Shown in pieces: positions 1-7,196 of a DNA stretch of 33,629 bases; positions within the stretch are counted from its first letter, which is position 1, and every line of letters begins with the position of its first letter. Below the pieces are notes generated by a model. That model saw nothing but the letters and a program-made list of their open reading frames with translations, did no database searches and was not told the origin of the DNA. This stretch comes from Promethearchaeati archaeon (lineage in GTDB: Archaea > Asgardarchaeota > Heimdallarchaeia > Heimdallarchaeales > Heimdallarchaeaceae), in contig JABLTJ010000035.1 of assembly GCA_013166775.1 (NCBI GenBank), positions 1 through 33,629 on the forward strand, in the 5' to 3' direction. Position numbers and translations under genes: made by a program.

Positions 1-195
1 TTGAAGACCCGTCTCAAGAAGATAGGGGTCGATCCCGCTGTGCTCCGGCGAGTCATGATCGCGGCGTATGAGGCAGAAATGAACGTTGTGATCCATGCGG
101 ACAGGGGGACCCTGGATGTTACATTCGGCGACAGCTACCTCGATATGGAAATCCGAGATGACGGGCCCGCAATAATACTTTCATTGAAATTATGA
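1..195 (+). CDS. Fragment of RsbW-like anti-sigma/serine kinase ATPase, probably chimeric DNA
   Basis: Only part of a protein is present. The reading frame is open at the left edge and ends at an out-of-context stop. Residues 1-57 read like the start of the HATPase_c fold of bacterial anti-sigma factors and serine kinases (RsbW/SpoIIAB type): a helix with AAYEAEMNVVIHA, which carries the Asn of the N-box, then a beta region, then RDDGPA, which corresponds to the G1-box usually written DxGPGI. Family members continue for another 60-80 residues with the ATP lid. Here the similarity stops at about base 170 and the last seven residues are read from AT-rich DNA. The first 170 bases are visibly GC-rich with G/C third positions, unlike everything after them. 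The likely explanation is a bacterial read piece joined to the archaeal contig. A real transferred and truncated gene is less likely. Confidence 0.6.
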   Translation: MKTRLKKIGVDPAVLRRVMIAAYEAEMNVVIHADRGTLDVTFGDSYLDMEIRDDGPAIILSLKL

Positions 196-896
196 CTACT
201 AATAAGCATATCATCATCGTTAATCATCAGTCCTGATCTGTAAAATCCTCTAACAGTTAGATTTAACTCGAAAGTGAGTAAATTCACTTCATCAAAATCA
301 ATTTCACTAAATTCTGTTCTGTTGACTCCAAAAATAAAGGGTAATGTTTCATTAATCTGAATTCCTAGATCCTTATATTTTTCAATAGATAGCAAGATAC
401 CATCATTTTGTAAATCAACTTCTCCAGCAACAAGATTTATTCTATCTCCAATAACTGAATCTATAGATTCTTGTTCAACAATAATTGGAGAAAAATAGGG
501 TTGACTTACTCGTATTCCAGAGTATTCTGAATAATTTAAATTTGGAGTCATGAAGGAACTAAACCATATTGCGTGATATTCCAAATTTCTGTGATAAGAA
601 TTCCCATATGTCACGATACACTCATCAAACTCTTCTTCCTGCTTAATTAATTCTGCTAATTCTTGAGGACTTTGATCAATAGGTTCATCATACGGTCTGA
701 AAGTTACTTCAAATTCTACGTTTTCAATCATATCTTGAACAGTTATTGAATTGATAATTGATCCATAGAAGAAAATACTTGAGAAAATAGCGGCTCCAAG
801 GATCATCCCAGCTCCTATAGAAATACTTCTTCTTCTATTAGAGAACATTGATTTAAATGAAAAACCAATAAACGAGAAAATACTTCTAATTTTCAT
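135..896 (-). CDS. ABC transporter permease, FtsX/MacB-like, N-terminal part only
   Basis: This is the membrane component of an ABC exporter or membrane-remodelling complex. It begins [20 protein letters not shown], then an RRR patch and one hydrophobic segment (about residues 27-50), as in MacB/FtsX/LolC permeases, followed by a large extracytoplasmic region (about 55-240). The three C-terminal membrane spans of an FtsX domain are missing. Its reliable sequence ends near base 172 (...HNFNESII). The last residues come from the GC-rich foreign stretch, so the gene is cut by the contig junction rather than by evolution. The start codon at 896 overlaps the stop of the upstream ATPase gene by 4 bases (ATGA), a sign of translational coupling. 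The substrate cannot be told from the sequence. Confidence 0.75.
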   Translation of the reverse strand: MKIRSIFSFIGFSFKSMFSNRRRSISIGAGMILGAAIFSSIFFYGSIINSITVQDMIENVEFEVTFRPYDEPIDQSPQELAELIKQEEEFDECIVTYGNSYHRNLEYHAIWFSSFMTPNLNYSEYSGIRVSQPYFSPIIVEQESIDSVIGDRINLVAGEVDLQNDGILLSIEKYKDLGIQINETLPFIFGVNRTEFSEIDFDEVNLLTFELNLTVRGFYRSGLMINDDDMLISSHNFNESIIAGPSSRISISR

Positions 897-1639
897 TTCT
901 TTTTCTCCTCCTTCTTCTTTGAGCTTGGTTTTGTTTTTTTGAGTTGCTCAACAACAACCTTACCTTTTTGAAGAATATAGATTCTATCCGTTTCCATGGC
1001 ACTATCTGAATCGTGCGTAACCATAATAACAGAGATATTCTGTTCTTTAGTAAGAGTTCTGAATAGCTGAATAATTTCTTTTCCTGTGTGAGTATCAAGA
1101 TTTCCTGTGGGCTCATCTGCATATATGATTTCAGGATTATGTGCAAGCGCTCTAGCAATTGCCACACGTTGTTGCTCTCCCCCACTCAATTCTTCAGGAA
1201 GATGATTTAACCTACCATACAAGCCTACTGATTCAAGGAATTCGAGAGCTTTTTGCTCAGCTTCTACTTCCGGAATTTTTCTTAATTTCATAGGTAGTTT
1301 GACATTTTCTATTGCAGTCAAGTACGGTATTAATGCAAAACTCTGAAAAACTACAGAAGAGCGAGATCTTCTAATTTCCAATTTTTCACCGTAGTCAGTG
1401 TCTTTTAGATTTACTCCTGCAATAAGAACATCTCCAGAAGTAATTGGTTCAAGTGTGGAGAGGATATTTAGAAGTGTTGATTTTCCACTACCGCTTGGAC
1501 CCATTATGGCGATAAATTCTCCTTTTTTTACTTCCATTGATACTCCTGTAAGAACATGTACCACGTCTGTTTTTGATAACTCAAAATCTTTAACCAGATC
1601 ATCTGTTTGAATAGAAAAAGACTTAGTTTTCTTGGACAT
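893..1639 (-). CDS. ABC transporter ATP-binding protein, LolD/MacB family
   Basis: This is the ATPase subunit that powers the permease encoded immediately downstream. The motifs are complete: Walker [10 protein letters not shown] (residues 47-55), Q-loop VVFQS (around Q99), signature LSGGEQQR (151-158), Walker B IIYADEP (171-177) with D-loop TGNLD, and switch His H209 in VMVTHD-like context. The sequence around the signature, ending ADEPTGNLD, is typical of the LolD/MacB/FtsE group, which pairs with FtsX-like permeases, so the two genes form one transporter. Residues 235-248 are a Lys/Glu-rich tail that looks lineage-specific. The start at 1639 has a TATA-like box about 27 bases upstream and no room for a long leader. 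The gene overlaps the permease gene by 4 bases. Confidence 0.93.
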   Translation of the reverse strand: MSKKTKSFSIQTDDLVKDFELSKTDVVHVLTGVSMEVKKGEFIAIMGPSGSGKSTLLNILSTLEPITSGDVLIAGVNLKDTDYGEKLEIRRSRSSVVFQSFALIPYLTAIENVKLPMKLRKIPEVEAEQKALEFLESVGLYGRLNHLPEELSGGEQQRVAIARALAHNPEIIYADEPTGNLDTHTGKEIIQLFRTLTKEQNISVIMVTHDSDSAMETDRIYILQKGKVVVEQLKKTKPSSKKKEEKKK

Positions 1640-1660
1640 TAAACCTAAAATAACTCAGAT

Positions 1661-1670
1661 ATAATTAAAG
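1661..1670 (-). promoter_or_regulatory. TATA-like box of the ABC transporter operon
   Basis: Read on the minus strand this is CTTTAATTAT, centred about 27 bases before the ATG at 1639. That spacing fits an archaeal promoter giving a leaderless or nearly leaderless transcript. Confidence 0.5.
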
Positions 1671-1756
1671 ATTTCTAATCAAAATAGGTAATGAACAATT
1701 ATGTTGATTAACTATAAAAATAAAATAAAAAAGAAGAATTCAATAAAGAGAATCAC

Positions 1757-2371
1757 TTATTTCTTTTTATCTTCCTTCGCAATCCTTTCAACAACTTCCT
1801 TGAAATTCTTTGGTTCGTCTTGTTCGTCAATAGTATAAACAACAGGTCTACGTTTTCTTTCTACATCCAAGGCTCTAGCAATCTTTCCAGCTTCATATTT
1901 TTCTCGAACCTGAGATTTCTTACCTATCCAGACGTAAATCTCATCCCAAGCATCTAAAACAAAAGAATCTCCTGATTTAAGTGATTTATATTTTATTGGT
2001 ATTTCTTTGGTTTCAATCATTCCTTCAGCTTTTTGTATTATTTGAAGCAATCTGTAATCAACATCTTCTTTCTTTTCAAAATGCTTTAGGAAACCGGGAG
2101 TATCACCTTCTTTCACTTGAAATTGCATCAAATCTCTAAATTCTTGTGGTTCTTCACCCTCCATAACTGTCTTAATTAAAAGCTCTTTTTGATCTTCTTC
2201 AATAACCTTGGAGAGCCATGCACCAACAGCTCTGTCATCGCAATATGACTTTGATCCTAACCAGATCCAAATATTTGTTGGAGTAATTACTAGATATACA
2301 TCTCCATTTAGAAAAGTATACGGTTCAGATAAACGTTTTAGTTCCTTTCTTACAACTTGATATACGTTCAT
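1757..2371 (-). CDS. Two-domain gelsolin-like protein (Asgard 2DGel type)
   Basis: This is a eukaryotic-signature protein that probably binds Asgard actin. From the chosen start (MNVYQVV, 204 residues) two gelsolin repeats are visible. The first spans about residues 15-100 (NGDVYLVITPTNIWIWLGSK). The second spans about 125-200, with SGDSFVLDAWDEIYVWIGKK and then a REKYEAGKIA helix. The join PGFLKHF...DYRLLQI...IPIKYKSLKSGD follows the G1-type order of animal gelsolin closely. In repeat 2, Gly134-Asp135 and Glu157 occupy the positions of the type II calcium site. The frame is open for 16 more codons to 2419, but that extension is hydrophobic and unrelated to the family, while a TATA-like CTTTTATTCC at 2394-2403 fits a start at 2371. 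Two-domain gelsolins are known in Asgard archaea, where they bind and cut actin filaments. The activity of this one is inferred. Confidence 0.9.
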   Translation of the reverse strand: MNVYQVVRKELKRLSEPYTFLNGDVYLVITPTNIWIWLGSKSYCDDRAVGAWLSKVIEEDQKELLIKTVMEGEEPQEFRDLMQFQVKEGDTPGFLKHFEKKEDVDYRLLQIIQKAEGMIETKEIPIKYKSLKSGDSFVLDAWDEIYVWIGKKSQVREKYEAGKIARALDVERKRRPVVYTIDEQDEPKNFKEVVERIAKEDKKK

Positions 2372-2393
2372 AGTTCCTAATATGTTTATGAGG

Positions 2394-2403
2394 GAATAAA
2401 AGA
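2394..2403 (-). promoter_or_regulatory. TATA-like box of the gelsolin-like gene
   Basis: The minus-strand sequence CTTTTATTCC is centred about 27 bases from the ATG at 2371. It supports that start over the upstream ATG at 2419. Confidence 0.4.
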
Positions 2404-2453
2404 TTTGTGTAAATAGCAACAGCTAGGAATTTTAGAATGGATAATCTCGCAAA

Positions 2454-2462
2454 GTTTTAATA
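2454..2462 (+). promoter_or_regulatory. TATA-like box before the 2485 gene
   Basis: GTTTTAATA is centred about 27 bases before the ATG at 2485. It would give a leaderless message covering 2485 and 3150, divergent from the gelsolin-like gene. Confidence 0.45.
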
Positions 2463-2484
2463 GTTTTTCAATTATAGAAATCTT

Positions 2485-3144
2485 ATGAGTTCTATTGGCA
2501 GCGAAGATACTGAACTTGAAGATGAACCAATATGGAAGCAAATTATGGAGAAAATCAAACCTTTTCTCACACGCGAAGACATTATGAATATGGATTTTGA
2601 TAGTTTTGCTGCATTAATTAATAGATTACAGGCAATAGAAGCTCTCACAGAGCAAGAACTATCATATGCAAAGAAAAACAGAGATCTAATTCTCATTAGA
2701 ATGGGACTCCTGCATAATATTCCTGACTTAACAGAAGAAGATCTGGAATTAGGATTAGAACAACTTGCTATAAGATTAGCAACCTTCTATTTCAGTAATA
2801 ATCAAGTTTCGTCTTTAGATGAAGCAGAAAAAATGGTATTAGAAATGATTAGACAAGGTTTCTCCTCAGGTGTAACAGTAAGTCTAAACCCAGAAGAAGA
2901 AATTTTAAAACTAAGAGAGAAGTTGAACTACTACACAAAAATTACTCTTGAAAATGCTCCTGAAATAGCTAGCTTACTTACAAAAACAAAAGATAGCTTG
3001 ATGAACATCGGAATTTCTGGTTCAGTATTTTATAGTATTGATAAGTTCTGCCAAATGCTAAAACGAACATTAGAAGAAGATCTTCCAACCAAATCAGAAA
3101 TTATGGAAGCAACTTATGATTGGCAGACTAAGATTTTGAAGTGA
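2485..3144 (+). CDS. Uncharacterised helical protein
   Basis: I do not recognise a family. The 219 residues are predicted mostly helical, acidic at the N-terminus (SEDTELEDEP) and without a signal peptide or membrane segment, so the protein is probably cytoplasmic. A Leu/Glu-rich region lies around residues 70-110 and a possible short coiled coil around 135-150 (EEEILKLREKL). No catalytic motif is visible. It is the first gene of a two-gene unit: the methyltransferase-like gene starts 5 bases after its stop. It is divergent from the gelsolin-like gene, with 113 bases between their starts. Its function may be tied to its downstream partner, but nothing in the sequence says how. Confidence 0.75.
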   Translation: MSSIGSEDTELEDEPIWKQIMEKIKPFLTREDIMNMDFDSFAALINRLQAIEALTEQELSYAKKNRDLILIRMGLLHNIPDLTEEDLELGLEQLAIRLATFYFSNNQVSSLDEAEKMVLEMIRQGFSSGVTVSLNPEEEILKLREKLNYYTKITLENAPEIASLLTKTKDSLMNIGISGSVFYSIDKFCQMLKRTLEEDLPTKSEIMEATYDWQTKILK

Positions 3145-3149
3145 TATAA

Positions 3150-3893
3150 ATGGAAGAAACTCCAGAGATAGCTGATATTCCTCAGATAGAAAAAACAAGT
3201 GAGGAAACAGAAAAAGATGAAATTACAACAGCTCAAAAAATAGAACAACAAATTTCAGATTCATTTCAAACAGTATCTCGAAAACTAAAAGAGACTGTAA
3301 ATATTGATCTTTTTCTACATGATATCCAAGATTGGATCTTCGAAAGAATAAAAACTGGAACTACTCTTATTATTGGAGATAAGATCGGAGAATTTGCAGA
3401 GAAAATAGCAAAGATCACTCCTGAAGTCGTAGCAAGAGATTCCTCATCTTCCTATGTTAGTCCAAAAACAGAAGTAAAGGATGCAGAAATCCTTCGAAAA
3501 TTAGACATGAAACCTTTTAAAATTGACAAGTTTGAATCTCTAGATGGAGTGTTTTACAACATAATTATTATCTTTGCTCTTAGAAGACTATCAAAAGATC
3601 AAACAGATGTATTCCTCAACAAATGCAAAAGTCTATTAGCTAAAAATGGGCAATTGATTGTTGTCGGAGAGTTCTATCCAAAATCTGTTCTCCTTTATCC
3701 TATAACAGCTGTTAAGGAAGGCGTTAAAGCCATAAATAGCAAAATTTTGAAAAGAAAAGTAGTTCGACCTTTAGTTAACTTTGACAAAACTATTAAGCAA
3801 CTAGAACTGAAGTTCTATGATGTAAAGTATGATGCTGGTGGTAGAATCAGGACATACGTTCTAACTAAAAGATGGGGAGCTCTGTTAAGCTAG
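3150..3893 (+). CDS. Degenerate class I methyltransferase-like protein
   Basis: The middle and C-terminal parts resemble a SAM-dependent methyltransferase Rossmann fold. GTTLIIGDKIGEFAEKIAK (about residues 71-90) sits where motif I should be, the strand NIIIIFALRRL (about 137-147) is followed by a helix, and AKNGQLIVVGEF (about 169-180) matches the post-motif LKPGG-strand region. The usual acidic residue that holds the SAM ribose is not obvious, and the motif I glycines are spread out, so SAM binding is doubtful. Residues 1-40 are acidic and low-complexity, and about 20 more precede the domain. It is translated with the 2485 gene (5-base gap). Its stop codon shares the palindrome CTAG with the stop of the opposite-strand MazG-like gene. 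It could be a catalytically silent partner or a diverged enzyme. Confidence 0.6.
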   Translation: MEETPEIADIPQIEKTSEETEKDEITTAQKIEQQISDSFQTVSRKLKETVNIDLFLHDIQDWIFERIKTGTTLIIGDKIGEFAEKIAKITPEVVARDSSSSYVSPKTEVKDAEILRKLDMKPFKIDKFESLDGVFYNIIIIFALRRLSKDQTDVFLNKCKSLLAKNGQLIVVGEFYPKSVLLYPITAVKEGVKAINSKILKRKVVRPLVNFDKTIKQLELKFYDVKYDAGGRIRTYVLTKRWGALLS

Positions 3894-4249
3894 GTATTTT
3901 TTTCACTTTTTCCCCATTTGATTTTTTCATCTGTTAAAGAACCTACGGGATATTTCTCCCAATTTTCTGAGATTTTCTTAGGGATTGCATTTTCTAAATT
4001 TATTCCTAATTCATGAGCAAGTAAGAACAAATATATTGACACGTCTGCTATTTCTTTTTCTACAGCAGGTTTAATTTTATCAAGTGAGTTCTCTATCTCT
4101 TCATTAGTCTGCCATTGAATTAATTCAAAAAGCTCTCCTATTTCAATAATGAGAGAAAGAGCTAAGTTCTTAGGTTTGTGGTATTTTTTCCAATCTCTTG
4201 CATCTCGGAACTCAATTATCTTTTCTGTTATTTCATTAATAGATGTCAC
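3890..4249 (-). CDS. MazG-like nucleotide pyrophosphohydrolase
   Basis: This is a small all-alpha NTP pyrophosphatase of the MazG/dCTPase (RS21-C6-like) group, which hydrolyses (d)NTPs to the monophosphate and pyrophosphate, often as house-cleaning of modified nucleotides. In the 119 residues the metal-binding helices are visible: EIGELFELIQW (ExxE, about residues 36-46) and EKEIADVSIYLFLLAHELGI (ExxxD, about 64-83). The start RDARDWKKYHKPKNLALSLI is typical of the family, and the C-terminal NWEKYPVG resembles the usual KxxKYP substrate loop. The start codon is GTG at 4249, because no in-frame ATG precedes the conserved region. It meets the plus-strand 3150 gene tail to tail with a 4-base overlap. 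Confidence 0.85.
   Translation of the reverse strand: MTSINEITEKIIEFRDARDWKKYHKPKNLALSLIIEIGELFELIQWQTNEEIENSLDKIKPAVEKEIADVSIYLFLLAHELGINLENAIPKKISENWEKYPVGSLTDEKIKWGKSEKNT
3897..3903 (+). terminator. T-run terminator after the 3150 gene
   Basis: Seven T residues follow the stop of the plus-strand gene, and a second T-run lies at 3908-3912. Archaeal RNA polymerase commonly stops at such U-runs. This one lies inside the 3' end of the opposite gene. Confidence 0.35.
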
Positions 4250-4292
4250 AGAGATAATGTAAAAAAGGAATAATTAACTGTTTCTCTCGAAT

Positions 4293-5372
4293 TTAATCTA
4301 CTCTATACGTCCAGTTAAATTTATCATCTATTTTTCCTGTCTGGATTCCAACAAGCTTATCATATAGGTTCTGAGTTATTTTACCAACATTTAAGTTGTT
4401 AATAATATACTCTCTATCATTATACAATATTTGCCCAATAGGAGTAATTGAAGCGGCAGTTCCAACAAAGAAAGCTTCGGTACATTGACCTTTATCAATC
4501 TGATCTACTATTTCATTAATTTCTATTTTTTCTTCATGGACTGTATAACCAAGTTCTTGAGCAAGTTCTAAGACAGATTTTCTTGTAATTCCTTTCAATA
4601 TTGTACCCTCCAGTGGAGGAGTATAGATTTCATCTTCAATGATAAACATTATATTCATTCCACTTGCTTCTTCAACAAATTTACGATGTATAGCATCTAA
4701 CCAAATAACTTGAGGATATCCTTTGTTTTTTGCGATACATGTTTCATGAAGAGTTGCTGCATAATTACCTCCTGTTTTTGCTTCACCTGTACCATCTGGA
4801 GTAGCACGAACATTTTGCGAAGCAACATATGCTTTTGTTGGTTTGAAACCTTCCTTGAAGAAAGGTCCAACAGGAGATAAAATCACGTAGAAATAGAATT
4901 CAGAGCTTGCTCTTAAACCTAAGAATTTTTCTGTAGCGATCATGGTTGGTCTAATATAAAGAGCTGTTTGAGAAGAATGGGGTACCCAATCTTTATCTAC
5001 TCTTATTAATTCAACAATAGCTTTCACAAAGAGATCTTCGTTAACTTGAGGCATACACATTCTTTCTGCTGAGAGATTAAACCTTGCAGCATTTTCAAAA
5101 GGTCGAAATAAATTAACTGAACCATCAGGATGAGGAAAAGCTTTCATCCCCTCGAAAATTTCTTGACTATAGTGAAGAACTGCACAAGCAGGATCTAGCT
5201 GGAAAGACTGATATGGGACAATACGAGGAGTTCCCCATTCATTATTTTTATATTTCATCAAAAACATATGGTCAGTAAATTTCTTTCCAAAAACTAATTC
5301 TGAATCTGCAAGTTTTTTTTTCCGTTGCTCCTTTGTACACAACTGAATTTCAATAGCCATAAAATCACTCAT
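4293..5372 (-). CDS. ilvE: Branched-chain amino acid aminotransferase
   Basis: This is a fold-type IV PLP enzyme that interconverts Leu, Ile and Val with their 2-oxo acids using glutamate/2-oxoglutarate. At 359 residues it is the longer BCAT form found in eukaryotes and many bacteria. Landmarks are YSQEIFEGMKAF (about 68-79), RPFENAARFNLSAERMCMP (90-108), the PLP lysine K199 in AKTGGNYAATL, the glutamate pair in VEEASGMNIMF (about 233-243), and the phosphate-binding GTILKGITRKSVLELA and GTAASITPIG loops. The start is at 5372, with a second Met four codons in (MAIEIQL). A TATA-like CTTTTTAAGG lies at 5397-5406. Beside peptidase genes in this window the enzyme could serve peptide-derived amino-acid breakdown as well as biosynthesis. 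No other ilv/leu genes are present. Confidence 0.95.
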   Translation of the reverse strand: MSDFMAIEIQLCTKEQRKKKLADSELVFGKKFTDHMFLMKYKNNEWGTPRIVPYQSFQLDPACAVLHYSQEIFEGMKAFPHPDGSVNLFRPFENAARFNLSAERMCMPQVNEDLFVKAIVELIRVDKDWVPHSSQTALYIRPTMIATEKFLGLRASSEFYFYVILSPVGPFFKEGFKPTKAYVASQNVRATPDGTGEAKTGGNYAATLHETCIAKNKGYPQVIWLDAIHRKFVEEASGMNIMFIIEDEIYTPPLEGTILKGITRKSVLELAQELGYTVHEEKIEINEIVDQIDKGQCTEAFFVGTAASITPIGQILYNDREYIINNLNVGKITQNLYDKLVGIQTGKIDDKFNWTYRVD

Positions 5373-5396
5373 ACCTTCGAAAAAGAAGAAATGTTA

Positions 5397-5406
5397 CCTT
5401 AAAAAG
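5397..5406 (-). promoter_or_regulatory. TATA-like box of the aminotransferase gene
   Basis: The minus-strand CTTTTTAAGG is centred about 29 bases before the ATG at 5372. Confidence 0.4.
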
Positions 5407-5429
5407 TTTGTTACATAAAAACGAGTAAA

Positions 5430-6440
5430 CTAAGCACACAATGAAATGAGGTTTTTAAAATGCAATCTCATGACTCTTCTTGATGGTAGTAATCTTAGTG
5501 TTCTTGCTACAAAATATCTTCCACCATGGAGATAAATGACATTTGGTTTTAGAATTGGAGCCCAATGATTTGCTATATGAAATGCAACAGCTGGTTTAAT
5601 GGATTTCTTGAAATCCTTTAGTGCTATTTTACCTTTGTTTTTTCTAACTGCTTCTAAATAGATTTTGATCATTTCATCTAATGTAAAGGGATTCTCCTTT
5701 ATGCTTATCTTTACTCCTTCAACATGGAAAGGTATGAGATCAAAGAAGTGGATGAATTCTCTAACAGGAGGACCTAAAGAACATTCTTGCCAGTCCAATA
5801 GACATGAGAATTTACTTGATTGCATGAAATTGTAAGTCCAAGTTGCACCATGAAGTAGAGAAGTTCCAGTGATTAAAATGTCGTTAAGAAATTCTTTGGA
5901 ACTAATAGTTTTTTTTACTTTCTCAAATTCTGTTTTGGTAATGGGAGTATTATCTTTATATTGTTTTGCAATTTTAATTGCTTTGTCAAGATTTTCAATT
6001 AACCTCGCTTTAGTATTATCCCAATCTTGTGTGAAAGGTTTTGGGAATCCTTCAAATTCCTCCTCTGATTCTCTTCCTAAGAATTGACCATTTAAATAAC
6101 CTAATTCTCGTAATGCTCTCTCAATATTTGGTTTTTCCCATTTTTTAGGATGGAATCCTCTTTGAACCTTCTCTAGAAGAATCCATGGTAAATCATTTGA
6201 TTTGGAAAACGCTATTGGAAATGGAGCTGGAACCTTATAATTCATTGCGATTTTGGAATAAAATAACCATTCAATCTTTGTGGTATTTTCTTTTAAAATA
6301 CCATTCTTTTTTCCTTTATCCCAAGTAATTTCAGATACTTTAGCAGTTGAAGTTCCCACAAGATCTCTTTTATATTTTATCTCCTCAGGAGAACACTTCA
6401 GTTTCTTTGCAACTTCTTCTAGGATAGGTGAATAATTCAA
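5430..6440 (-). CDS. APH/choline-kinase-fold protein without the catalytic Asp
   Basis: The 336 residues have the layout of small-molecule kinases of the aminoglycoside/ecdysteroid/choline kinase superfamily. There is an N-terminal lobe (EWLFYSKIAMNYKVPAPFPIAF, about 57-78), a hinge-like WILLEKV (86-92), and a C-lobe with LLHGATWTYNF (195-205) and CLLDWQECSLGPPVREFIHFF (213-233). In active members the loop reads HGDxxxxN. Here the catalytic Asp is Ala199, while His197, Asn204 and the metal-binding Asp216 are kept. The codon is clearly GCA. It may be a pseudokinase or may use another base. The start is TTG at 6440, because the nearest ATG (6445) is out of frame and meets a stop at once, while a TATA-like element near 6463-6475 fits. 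No substrate can be inferred. Confidence 0.7.
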   Translation of the reverse strand: MNYSPILEEVAKKLKCSPEEIKYKRDLVGTSTAKVSEITWDKGKKNGILKENTTKIEWLFYSKIAMNYKVPAPFPIAFSKSNDLPWILLEKVQRGFHPKKWEKPNIERALRELGYLNGQFLGRESEEEFEGFPKPFTQDWDNTKARLIENLDKAIKIAKQYKDNTPITKTEFEKVKKTISSKEFLNDILITGTSLLHGATWTYNFMQSSKFSCLLDWQECSLGPPVREFIHFFDLIPFHVEGVKISIKENPFTLDEMIKIYLEAVRKNKGKIALKDFKKSIKPAVAFHIANHWAPILKPNVIYLHGGRYFVARTLRLLPSRRVMRLHFKNLISLCA

Positions 6441-6585
6441 TTCATCACCGGATTAAGGAACGAATATAGTTCAACCTTTTAACTATTTCTACTCAAAAAT
6501 AATATGATTAAAATCAAAAAAACAGTGATTTTTAATAGTCAAAATTATCACACAAAACATAGTTTCTCTTGAAATGTGAGTAGTT

Positions 6586-7050
6586 TCATTCATCAAATTT
6601 TATTGAATATTTCCAGATTTTATCTACCACGTTTTCTTCTTCTTCTGTCATCGATTCAACAAAATCTTTGAGATATTTGAGAGTAATTTCATGCCTTTGT
6701 ACATCCCCTAGAACTGTAGTCATAACTTTCTTTGTTTTTTCGTCTACTACTCTATCAACTACATTCTTGAGCTGATTACTAATATTCCATTCTAGCTCCA
6801 AAACCTTGTCTACTGTTTCTAAAACTGAATCTTTGTAGTCTTCTTCAATGGCTTGATTAATACCTTGAGCCCTATCAAGTAATCCCATGAAGATTTCCGC
6901 ATGTTTTTTTGCATCTAATCCCATACCATGAATTAAAGCTTCAAGAAGTGAATTTCCAGGACAAAATTGAATGGTTGTTAGTAATTCACTTATTTTTTCT
7001 TTAATATCAATCATTTGCCTTAATTGCATAATGAAAGCTTCTTTTTCCAT
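6586..7050 (-). CDS. Small four-helix protein, ferritin-like fold suggested
   Basis: This 154-residue, fully helical, soluble protein has no sure family. The spacing of helices resembles ferritin-like/rubrerythrin-like bundles: one helix carries LDAKKHAEIFMGLLD (about 50-64) and a late helix GDVQRHEITLKYLKDF. Both contain D-x3-H rather than the E-x2-H di-iron motif, so a normal di-iron site is unlikely. The frame is open to an ATG at 7071, but a TATA-like box at 7071-7080 would overlap that start and sits about 26 bases before the ATG at 7050, so 7050 is preferred. The gene stands alone, with 145 bases before the 5430 gene and a divergent PAP2 gene on its other side. Confidence 0.5.
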   Translation of the reverse strand: MEKEAFIMQLRQMIDIKEKISELLTTIQFCPGNSLLEALIHGMGLDAKKHAEIFMGLLDRAQGINQAIEEDYKDSVLETVDKVLELEWNISNQLKNVVDRVVDEKTKKVMTTVLGDVQRHEITLKYLKDFVESMTEEEENVVDKIWKYSIKFDE

Positions 7051-7070
7051 AGGGCAATTAAAGAAAAACA

Positions 7071-7080
7071 TAATATAAAA
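7071..7080 (-). promoter_or_regulatory. TATA-like box that decides the 7050 start
   Basis: The minus-strand TTTTATATTA is centred 26 bases from the ATG at 7050. It contains the alternative start at 7071, which argues against that start. Confidence 0.4.
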
Positions 7081-7163
7081 TTTCTGATGCGTATTATTTT
7101 AACGAAGCTGAATAATATCGCACCACAGAGGTTTCTAGAAGTTGAAGATTAATTTATAGATAG

Positions 7164-7173
7164 TTTTATAAAG
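7164..7173 (+). promoter_or_regulatory. TATA-like box of the PAP2 gene
   Basis: TTTTATAAAG is centred about 29 bases before the ATG at 7197. Confidence 0.45.
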
Positions 7174-7196
7174 AATCAAGCTGCCAAAAATTACCT

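Noticed and set aside
886..1185. Minus-strand frame of 99 codons overlapping the ABC ATPase gene
   Set aside because: It lies wholly within the clearly identified ATPase gene in another frame and ends in a low-complexity Arg run.
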